A stretch of DNA of 64,000 nt, taken from the NCBI GenBank assembly GCA_012932295.1, contig JAAONU010000019.1, forward strand, positions 30,853,913 to 30,917,912, given 5' to 3'. The stretch comes from Cyclina sinensis (taxonomy: Eukaryota > Mollusca > Bivalvia > Venerida > Veneridae). How positions within the stretch are numbered: position 1 is the first letter of the stretch; each line of letters begins with the position of its first letter. Both the position numbers and the translations under genes were made by a program. Below the pieces are notes generated by a model. The model searched no databases. It was not told the DNA's origin and was given only the letters and a program-made list of their open reading frames with translations. Of this stretch, positions 37,701-49,700 are shown piece after piece.

Positions 37701-40700
37701 TAATGGATTCCCTTTGTCGCGTCCGTCGGTCGGTTCGTCTGTCTCCATTATCGTGTCGGCTGTATAAATCCTAAACCAAGGATTTTCTTCAAACTTGGCT
37801 GAAATGTTCGCCTCAACAAGGGGATGTGCAGAACCCATGTTGCCCATGTGTCAGCTCAAGGTCAAGGTCACAATTGAAGGTCAAATATCAAACAATCAAA
37901 TATTAGACATTATGTCGTGTCCGCTCTGTAAATCCTACACTAATTGAAAGATTTTTTTTAATCTTGGCTCAAATGTTCACCTCAACAAGGGGATGTGCAG
38001 AACCCATGTTACCCTTTTGCTGGCTTAAGGTCAAGGTCACACTTGAAGGTCAAAAATTGACAGAAAATATTCTTAAATTTTAACATGTATTTGAATATTT
38101 CTGAAACTAGAAAACGTATTTGCTTGAAACTTAAAATATATATGAAGTGTCACAATTAGAATATGCAGGTCAAGTTTCATAACTCTGTATTGCATTTTGA
38201 CAAAGTTATGCCCCTTTTTAAGTCTTCAAATTTACATACAATCAAATATTAGACAATATGTTGTGTCCGCTCTATAAATCCTATACTAATGGAAGAAATT
38301 TCTTCAATATTTACTCAAATGTTTAACTCAACAAAGTTATGTGCAGAACCCATGTTACCTTTGTGCCGGCTTAAGGTCAAGGTCACACTTGAAGGTCAAA
38401 ATTGACTTAGAAAATGTTTTTAAATTTTAACAGGTACTTGAATATTTCTGAAACTAACACAGGTATTTGCTTAAAACTTAAAAGATATATGAGGTATCAC
38501 AAGTAAGATATGCAGGTCAAGTTTCATAACTCTGTATTGCATTTTGACAAAGTTATGCCCCTTTTTAAGTCTTTTAATTTACTTACAATCAATACTAGAC
38601 AATATGTTGTGTCCGCTCTATAAATTCTATACTAATGGAAGGATTTTCTTCAAACTTGACTCAAATGTTCACCCCAACTGGGCAATTTGCAGAACCCATC
38701 TTACCCTTGTACCAGCTTAAGGTCAAGGCCACACTTGAAGGTCAAAAATTGACTTAGAAAATGTTCTGAAATTTTAACATGTACTTGAATATTTCTAAAA
38801 CTAGAACAAGTAAGCTCAGTATGCAAAGTTTTTCCACTCTTAATTACATTTTGACATAATTATGCTATTTTCTTAACTTCACTGCTTTTGTTTGTTTTAG
38901 TACATTGGGAAAATGAAAGGTTATTTGTAACTGTTTCGAACATGATTTGACAATATATATTTATACTATTACCTGTACAATTTGTTTGTTTTTTTACACC
39001 AGAGATAATTTCTTTTTATGTATATGTATTTGTGCCACTAACGTTATTCCCTTAACCACCTTTCCATGTCGTCTTCTGTCAAGGACATTGGTGGGGGTAT
39101 GAATCGCATTCAGCGATAGTTCTAGTTTTCTCTGGGTAGGCACTGTAAGTAACTGTTCAGAGCTTTGATTCAGGCTAGGAAGTACTGTAGAAATCAGGCT
39201 GAGTGAAATGATTTTCTCTTGCTAGGAACTGTACACTGTAAGTAACTGTTCAGAGCTTTGATTTCCAACTAGGAAGTACTGTAGAAATCACGCTGAGTGA
39301 AATGATTTTCTCTTGCTGTGCACTGTAAGTAACTGTTCAGTGCTTTGATTCAGGCTAGGAAGTACTGTAGACACAAAGCTTAGTGAAATGATTTTCTCTT
39401 GCTAGGCTCTGTGTTCTGTATGTAACTGTTCAGTGCTTTGATTCAGGCTAGGAAGTACTGTAGAAAACAAGCTGTGTGAAATGATTTTTAGCTAGGCATG
39501 TTGTACTATAACTGACTGTTCAGGACTTAGATTCAAGGTGGGAAGTACTGTATATCTAAGCTTAGTGAAATGATTTTCTCTGGCTAGGCATGTTCTACTG
39601 TGACTGACTGTTCAGGATTTAGATTCAAGGTGAGTAGTACTGTATATCGAAGCTGAGTGAAATGATTTTCTCTGGCTAGGCATGTTATACTGTAAGTAAC
39701 TGTTCAGTGATTTGATTCAGGCTGGGAAGTACTGTATATCTAAGCTGAGTGAAGTGATTTTCTCTGGCTAAGCATGTTATACTGTAAGTAACTGTGCAGT
39801 TATTTGATTCAGGCTGGGAAGTACTGTATATCTAAGCTGAGTGAAGTGATTTTCTCTGGCTAGGCATGTTATACTGTAAGTAACTGTGCAGTTATTTGAT
39901 TCAGGCTGGGAAGTACTGTATATCTAAGCTGAGTGAAGTGATTTTCTCTGGCTAGGCATGTTATACTGTAAGTAACTGTTCAGTGACTTGATTCAGGCTG
40001 GGAAGTACTGTATATCTAAGCTGAGTGAAGTGATTTTCTCTGGCTAGGCATGTTATACTGTAAGTAACTGTGCAGTTATTTGATTCAGGCTGGGAAGTAC
40101 TGTATATCTAAGCTGAGTGAAGTGATTTTCTCTGGCTAGGCATGTTATACTGTATGTAACTGTGCAGTTATTTGATTCAGGCTGGGAAGTACTGTATATC
40201 TAAGCTGAGTGAAGTGATTTTCTCTGGCTAGGCATGTTATACTGTATGTAACTGTGCAGTTATTTGATTCAGGCTGGGAAGTACTGTATATCTAAGCTGA
40301 GTGAAGTGATTATCTCTGGCTAGGCATGTTATACTGTAAGTAACTGTTCAGTGACTTGATTCAGGCTGGGAAGTACTGTATGTCTAAGCTGAGTGAAGTG
40401 ATTTTCTCTGGCTAGGCATGTTATACTGTAAGTAACTGTTCAGTTACTTGATTCAGGCTGGGAAGCAGGAGGAAGTGGAAGATGAAATTATCACACATGG
40501 TATAGAGGATGAACAAATCAGAAAACATGAAACCTCAGGTGAATGCCATTTCTGATTATTGATTTATTATTCAGGGTTCAAATAACATAATGGACTTTGA
40601 AGAAGCTAAATCGGTCTGAAATGTTAAAAAAAATGTCCAGTGATATGAGAGAAATTTAGTCTTATAGGAGAAATAGAAAGACAAAAGGAAAGTGAAGTTT

Positions 40701-43700
40701 GAATATAGGTAAACGTTTTAGAAATCTTCTTGTCAAAACTACAAGGCTGAGTTGGGATAATTTTTCCACCCTGGGGTTCAGATGTTTTACAGAAGACTTA
40801 TAGAATTTTCTTATCTGAATTTTTTGAAATTTGGTGTTTAGCATTATCTAGAGTAATCTTCCAAGATTTTTCACATTATATCCATGGAGTTCTTGTGGGC
40901 TCCACACTTGCAGTCACATGTTTTACATGGAAATACATAGAATTCTTTTTTTAATCTTCTTCTCTGAAACAATAAACCCACAAGTTCTGAAATCATGCAT
41001 GAAACAATGCCTAAGAAACCTCTTCTAAGATTGTTCAAACTCCAAGGAGTAATTTTCACCTCCACTCCATTGATATTAATTTTACATAGGTATGAATGAA
41101 CAGACTCTTTTTAAAAATTGTCAGAAGCCTTAAGGCTGAGACTTTATAAATTTGGTTTGAAGCATCGCCTTGTGGATTTCCACAAATATTGATCAAATCA
41201 CCCCCCTTGGTTAGTTCTTTCTTTTGAAGTAAAATCCATAACATGACACTAGCATTCCTTAGCACTTTATACTCAGGTGAGCACATAAGGGCCATTATAG
41301 CTATCTTGTTTTTATGTCTGTATTTTGCTGTCTTCTTTTCTTTTTAAAACTGTATCCAAATATTGTTTTCAATTTCAGTTTTGAACATTAAAACTTGTAT
41401 TGCCAGGGACATGTCACCACAAGTGATGGTCAAAGAAAACGTCCTGATGAAGGTAATTGACATTTAAGGATCTTAAACGATGAAGCAGTGGTAGACATTT
41501 TGAAAGCATTCCCCATCACCCTGCAGTATTTGTTTTACAGTTTTCTACTCTTATTATGTGGAACTGATAAACATAAAGGTCAAGGTCAGGTGTCTGTGCT
41601 GAGGGACACCCTATGCTCCAACTGGAAAAACAACCAGAAGCCTCTGATATATTCAGGGCATTACTCTATGTATCATACTGCTACAAAACAATAAATTTGA
41701 AAGGGCAAAAAGGCTTGTTTTTAGATAGAATGTAATTGGTGAGATGACAGTTCTATAAGGTACAATTATGTATAATATCAAATACTGAAGATAGACATAT
41801 TTTCACTTTCAGTACATGCTGGACTGCAGATTTGATGAGATGTGGAGTGACTTTCTCATTGATCTTGCTGGAGGTGACCTTTTTCCACCAAATCCTTTCC
41901 CTAGGTTAATTACCTCCCTTAGACAATGTGCCATGAGGTAAGGGAACATTACAATCTATTTACCCTCAGTATTGTTTTCTTGTTTTTTATATCATTTGTA
42001 GTTTGATAACTAAAGTTCTTGGTGCAACTTGTTGTAATTACATTTATAACAAGAACTGTCACTGTAAGATGACAATGCTCCCAAAGTGGTACTTTGACCT
42101 TTGAGCTGAGGACCAGTTACTCAGGGGTCAAGGTCAAATAAATATAGGTCAATGAAAAGGTCTTGTCCAAATGGGTTTTGTGTCCAAGTATGAATTAAAT
42201 CCACTTACTAATAAGGAAGTTATGGCCAATGTTAAAGTTTTTGGACAATTGGATCTTCATGGTGAAGGTCATTTTAGGGTCAAGGTCAAATAAATATAGG
42301 TCAGTGGGAAGGTCTTGTCAGACGAGGTATTGTATACAAGTATGAAGTAAATCCACTGTCTAATAAGGAAGTTATGGCCAATGTTAAAATTTTTGGACGG
42401 AATGATGGATGGACTGATGGATGGACAGTTCAAAAACTATATGCCTCCCTTTGGGGGCATAAAAAGACATACATTAGTTTTGCACTCAGCTTATTATACC
42501 TTTTATCATTGTAATGAACAAGTCAGGTAAGGTCAGATATTTCTGGACATATTTAAGGTGAAAAAAAAAACAATCTTGTACCTGTATATGTTTTTATCTG
42601 TCTACTTGTATGTTTTAATCTTTAATATTGTAGAGCATTTCATGTAACTGCATAATTTCCTGAAGATTTAAGTTCAGAAATATGAGAGGTTGTAGACACC
42701 TTATATGGCAAGAAAAAAACACTTGTCTCATCTGGCTTTTAATAAATTGTGCTATACCATTTAATTTTAGGACTGGAAGCAGTCTTTGTCCCATTGTACT
42801 AAGCTTGATAGACACTGTAAAGAAATGTCATGTTTAAATACAACTGTATATGTTTCTTTGTCATCAAATGAAACCTTGAGGCATCTTTTAGCAGTCTTTA
42901 TCATGACAATCACACAGAGGAATATAGTTAAGTAAATATAAGAGTGTTGTTTTAAGGATGGACTTGTTCTATGAGAAGTCATCAGTGTTAACAGAGAAAA
43001 TGTTCAACCTGGAGGTGAAGCTGGAAGACACAGAGAATTATGTGTACCATATTCCCGGAGTAGATGCTCATGGTACGTATTTCCAAACATGAGTAATACC
43101 AAAGTCTTACACTTATAATGGATTTACTCATCAGGCAGAACTTAGCACCTCAGTCTGATAGTTAAGTGAACCATTCAAGTTTTTATACCTTAGTCTTATT
43201 GTTAAGTTAACCACTCACCAAACAGAATTTTGTACTGTAGTCTGATGTTAAAGTTCAACACTTTCCGGAAAGAATTTTATACTACATCTAAATTAACCAC
43301 TTTCTTGACTGGATATGTACCATAGTCTAAGACTTCAGTCAACCACTCTCAAGACAGGAGTTGTACTTCAGACATACACTGAAACGTTTCACTTTCTTTA
43401 TTCTGCTGTTTAATCCAGCCACTGTCCATACAAGAGTATATACTGTAGTGACTGTGGCATAGTCTGTTAACTTACTTATTAGCAATAATTTTGTATCATA
43501 GTCTATCATCTGAATCAACTGCTTCTGTTATCCATTGGTTAAATTGGTTGTCCCTGTAGCCTGTTATAGGCAACACTACAGCCTTACTTTACTATTCATG
43601 TTTGAATGTCACAGTTACTAGTTAGTCCTTTTTGTATTGAGTGATTAACGACCTTTCTTATCAAAATGTCATGTTTTGTAAATTTTATACATGTAAATTA

Positions 43701-46700
43701 CAGGAAGTTTAACATCCCTTATGATGTTAGACACAGGCACATACATCCCTTTATCACAAATATTCAAAAGTTTCCAGCAACGATCATACATTCAGAAGAA
43801 GGGGCCATATCGTGTAGGGATCTGTCTGGCTCTTAGTGGTCCCAGTATCTGGTATGGAAGATTGCAGCCATATTTGAATGAGATTGAATTACATGAGCAC
43901 TACTATATACAGGGACCATCTGCTTGTCAAGGAGAGGCAATTCAGCTTTGTGCAGTTATCGGTAATTATCAGAGAGCAGAGACCTGTCAATAATATGTTA
44001 TTTTAAGAAAAATTTATAAACTCACCCATTTAGACTATTCCAAAGACTAACCAGTCTTGAAATGTGGAAAACATACTTCTAACCAGTCTACTTGAAAATG
44101 AATCTGTATGATTTCAGAAGAAAATATTGCTCCAGTTTGAATATCATTCACATGTAGTAAAGTTCAGGTTGTAATATTTCTGTAAAAAAAAAAAATTCTG
44201 CAGAGTAATAGACATATTCCATAGAATAGTCAAAGACTGTTTCACAGTTTGTCAGTTTTATTCTAGTTCATAATCACATGGTGGACATGATCACAAAATC
44301 TGGGTTACCAGTAATGGGTGTGTACTTTGGTGACCCATCACCAAACCACTGGACAAGTGAAGATGTTCTTGGGAAAAAGAGAGGGTTCCTTACAGAGTTT
44401 TCACATACTTGTTCATTGAAACAATCAATTTATGCAAAGGTTTGTATGGTACAAGATTAGTATTCACAAATTAAGTCAGAGCTTTCTCAATGCTTTAAAT
44501 AGACTTGATCATTTATTTGTAAATCCCTTTTTTTATGGTCCTGCATTTCATGTTTAACTAAAGGCAAAGAAGGAAACAACGTTTTTGCTGTAATTTGTTC
44601 TATCATGATTTGTTCAATCATATTTTGACTGTATGTAAAAAAAACCTTGTTTAGTATTGGAGATAATTCATAAAACATTCTCATTTGAAGTTCATATAAA
44701 AAAAAATTAGGAATAGAAAATCTTGAAACAAAGTCTACTTTGAGCTGCAACCCTCTGGGGTTTTTTTTAGAGTTTCTTGATATATTTCCTTTATACATTA
44801 CAGCAGTTTTATTGAAGAGTGTAAAACTTTAACCAAATGGATGTTTTACCCTGTATTTAATTTCAATGCATTCATTTACAGCATTTGTCAACTGTCAGAA
44901 ACTATTTCTTTTGTAGGCATATGTGCTTGTAGATGGCTGGAGATATGTTACATTGAAAAAGTATTTCAAACTTCACTTCTTGGAGTCTGGATCAAGGTAG
45001 GATAAATTGCTACAATATCATTACTTCTTTGTTTTATTACTCTTTATTTCATTACCTTTTACTTTTATATTTCATTACTCTCATTATGCTTTACTTCTTT
45101 GATTCATTACTGTCTACTTCTTTAATTCATAACTCTTTACTTCTTTGATTCATAACTCTTTACTTCTTTAATTCATAACTCTTTACTTCTTTGATTCATA
45201 ACTCTTTACTTCTTTAATTCATAACTCTTTACTTCTTTGATTCATAACTCTTTACTTCTTTGATTCATTACTGTTTACTTCTTTAATTCATAACTCTTTA
45301 CTTCTTTAATTCATAACTCTTTACTTCTTTAATTCATAACTCTTTGCTTCTTTAATTCATAACTCTTTACTTCTTTAATTCATAACTCTTTACTTCTTTA
45401 ATTCATAACTCTTTACTTCTTTAATTCATAACTCTTTACTTCTTTAATTCATAACTCTTTACTTCTTTAATTCATAACTCTTTACTTCTTTGATTCATTA
45501 CTGTTTACTTCTTTAATTCATAACTCTTTACTTCTTTAATTCATAACTCTTTACTTCTTTAATTCATAACTCTTTACTTCTTTGATTCATAACTCTTTAC
45601 TTCTTTAATTCATAACTCTTTACTTCTTTAATTCATAACTCTTTACTTCTTCATTTCATTGTTCTTTATTTCTTATTTCATTACTTTAACTATTTTAGGT
45701 TAAAACAATCAAGAAATATTCTTTATTTATATAAATAATAAATATATTTGTTAATAGATTTTCAAGAGTTGAAGGCAAATTCTAAATGGATCATTACACA
45801 GTGTCAAGATACTGAACAAACATTTAGAGACATTAAAGTCTTATCAAAAAATCCTATCTTTTGGCACAGTTGCAGTAAGAATAAGATAATTTGAATAAGT
45901 TTAAGGTAAATCTGCAATTACAAATAAAATTACATTTTTCTATAACTACAGAAAAAAAAGAATTTTAAACATTCATAATTTCTAGGGCAGAGATATTTTA
46001 TCCAGAAAATCCAGCTTCATTCTACCAGAGTGTGTTCTTATCCAAGGACAGGGTAAGTTATAAACACATTATTTATATCATTATTAAATGAATAAGTCAT
46101 ATATGAAAGATGGTTAACTATTACATGAAATTGTATCAGATATATAGGCAGAACACTGAATATTTAACATGGCATTTTTTTAGCACATTCTACAAGCCAT
46201 AATATCATGCAATTACTTTTGTGGTAATAAAGCCATTTAAACTGCTATATGAAGAAGCTAAATGAGATTTTTCTTATATGACAGTCGACTTATATATCTT
46301 TATTATTATTGCATATGCAGGCAGCTTTCCATTACCAGAACTGTGGGCCTCCACATGGAGGTGACCCAATGAGTATAGCCAATGTTAGAGCAGTAACTAA
46401 CTTTATAGAGAAGAATATGTATGAGTCACATCGGAAATCAGATTGGATTAACTATTATCGTCATTTATTGTTGCGGGATCTTGTTTCACAGGCAAGTTAA
46501 TTTATTGTTGAAATGTCTGTCTGTTGATTTGTAAGGTTTCAGACATGTTGGCTTATTTTTGTCTATTTTCCAGCTAATTTAGTCCAGAACTGAAAGCAGT
46601 CTTACATAGACTGTATTGACACAGGTGTATAAGAGTTTCAGTTTGTTGGGTTTCTACTTAAGTTATCTGAGGTTCAAGAAGGAAACCATTTTTAAAAAAA

Positions 46701-49700
46701 CACTTTTAATGTACTAAGTTGCAGTTTTACAGTAAACTATCATAAACAATATTGGAACTGGTTCACGACTGCAAATGAATTTTGACAGAGTCATGCTGCC
46801 AGAGCTTGGCAGAGTTCAGTATGAACTAGAGTCAGTTTAATATACTAGTATGGTAAGTTAATTATTAGAGTACATTGTATGTCATGTTTTTTTATCTGAA
46901 TATCATCAGTTAATGCCCTTGTCTTTTCAGAGCAAAATGTAACTATTTGATGAAAAATATGTTGTTCTTTTGTAATAGGATCAGAGCCATATAGCAGATT
47001 GTTGGAGGATGTTTCACTGTATGGCAGGACAAGTAGAATATGTTGTTGGTAAGTCCATAACTCCTCATCCCTGTACAGGAAACACCAAGCTAAGCATGTT
47101 GGGTAAAATCTTTGTCCAAGAAACAATTATAGTCTGCTAAAGCAACGGTTTTTGTCAGATTTGTTCAACAAGTCTTTTTTAGAATCTAAACAGTTTCTCA
47201 GTCATGAAAATAAATTACATTTCTGTCTTAATCTTTACCTTGCTGGTAACAACTGTTTTTCATTTATGACCAGTACAGACCATAATCAACCTGTACAGTG
47301 TACATATATGTCCTGATCATGACTCCATTGTTTTCTATCCAGGCCAGCTTCTTATTACTGGTAATACCCCAGTTAATGATACTTTTTTACAGATGTCAGT
47401 CCTTTCTTCAGACTTAGGAAGTGTATATTGGCATGACACATGTTTCTTTCTAATCATGTTTGTAGCAATAAACCTGTTATTAAACTCATTAGTGAGTATA
47501 TTAAACTTTCAGAGATGTTTCAGAATGATTAGTTACATGTACTAAGGTGCTTACACTTGTTATAATAGTTGTCAGGAAAGAAAGAACACAAGATTACATT
47601 ACATTGCCCCTATAAGTCTCATTTGCAATCACATTTTGGTATGTAACTACAAATGCTACATACTTACCCTTTGTCAGCTGTCTTTTAGTTATGGTAAAGA
47701 GTTTGCAGTGCATTTAGGCTTTTTGGTGTCTCTATTTTACATGTATATGTTGACTCATTGTAATGATTTACTTTATTATTTTAATTCTAAGGTATGATGG
47801 AGGTGCTACAGGATTTGGTTCTAACATGTTTACAATCTGGAGCAGACGGCAGAGGGCAAACCAGTCGACAGGATAGTAGAGGGAGCAGTCAAAGGAAAAA
47901 TCGTAAGGTAATGGATTTTTTATCACTTTTAGCAAGATAATGCTCAAAGCAAATACTTGAACTGTCATACTGTTGTATTTTTCAGTGACAGTTTAATATT
48001 GCAAGACTAGCTCATATAGTGTAGACATAAAGTAATTTTCAGACAAGATTGTTAGTATTGGTAAGATCTTGCTGGAACAGAATACCTGTTACCTTAATGT
48101 TTAATGACAGTGAATGTAAGTGAAGGCTTCATAAGGGAAGTTGCTTCTCTGATACCATGTATTGTAACTGTATTGTAAGTATGGTTTCCCTGTAGATGTG
48201 CATACCAGTTTGAGTAAGAGCTAAGGAAGATATGGTCTCCCTGTAGTTTTACAGACTAGAGGTAGTGAGAGCTACAAAAAGTATGGTTTCCCTGAAGATG
48301 TGCATACCAGTGTGAGAAGGAGCTAAGGAAGATATGGTTTCCCTGTAGTTTTAGAAACCAGAGTTGGAGCTAGAAAAGACATGGTCTCCCTGAAGATTCG
48401 CAGCCAAGAGGTAGTGAGACTTTGGAAAGGTATGGGACCATGCAGATTGCAATCCAGAGGTAGCTAGACTTTGGAAGGGTATGGTCACCCTGTAGATTTG
48501 CAGACCAGGGTTGATAGAGCTGTTAAAGATATGGTCTTGCTGAAAATTTGCAGACCAGAGTTACTTGAACTAGGGAAGCTATTGTCTCCCTGTAGAGTTA
48601 CAGACTAGAGGTAGTGAGAGCTACAAAAGGTATGGTTTCCCTGAAGATTTGCACACCAGTTTGAGTAAGAGCTAAGGAAGATATGGTTTCCCAGTAGATT
48701 TACAGACTAGAAGTAGTTAGAGCTATGAAAGGTATGGTTTCCCTGAAGATTTGCAACCAAGAGGTATTAAGACTTTGGAAAGGTATGGTCTCCCTGAAGA
48801 TTTACAGCCAAGAAGTAGTCGAACTTTGGAAAGGTATGGAACCCTGTAGACTTGCAGACCAGATATAGTTAGAGCTAGGAAAGATGTGGTCTCTCTGTAG
48901 ACTTATAGACCAGATGTATTTGGGTTATAAAAGATATGGTTTTCCTGTAGATTTGCAGACTAAAGGTAGTTATAGATATGAAAGGCATGGTCTCCATGTA
49001 GTTTTGCAGACCAGAGGTAGCTGGAGTTATGAAATGCGTGGTCTCCCTGCAGGAATGCAGACCAAAGATCTGTGATTTGAATCAGTTCATCTTCAGTTTC
49101 ATTGGTTGTTATCTTGGATGATGTTTAAAATGTGATGTAAGTAAGCTTAGGTAATCTCTCTTACAGTCTAGCTTAAAATGAATTAAATAGAAATTAAGAA
49201 ACAAAAGTGAAAAGGTTTTTGTTTCTTCAGTCCTTTAACCGATATGAAGTATCTGTATGTCCTTAAGTGTATAGCTGACTTGATGAAATTACTGGTACGT
49301 TACTGTTTACCATAATATAAAGCATTCTTCACAAATACAAACTAGAATTTCTATATGTATAAAATTTCCTTCTATATTCATTGGTGAACAATGTGCAGGC
49401 CAGTGGTTCTAATGCTTTATTATTGTATTATGGGGATTAAATGTTTGTACATAGAATCCAGTAGAGCAGACAGCCCTCACAAAGATGGTGATGGCGTTTT
49501 ACCAGAAGCTGATGTATGTATGTGAGGCCAGACTCACCATGGCTGCCAGATCTCTCACAGACTATATAGAGAACAAACTGAAGTCAGCTCTGGAGTTTGA
49601 TCCTGAAACAGGACAGCCTTACCTTGCCATTGAAGATCAGGTAAGGTTTTAACTTTTAAGCTATAAAGTACCTAATGTTGCCCGTTTTTATCTCACCTAT

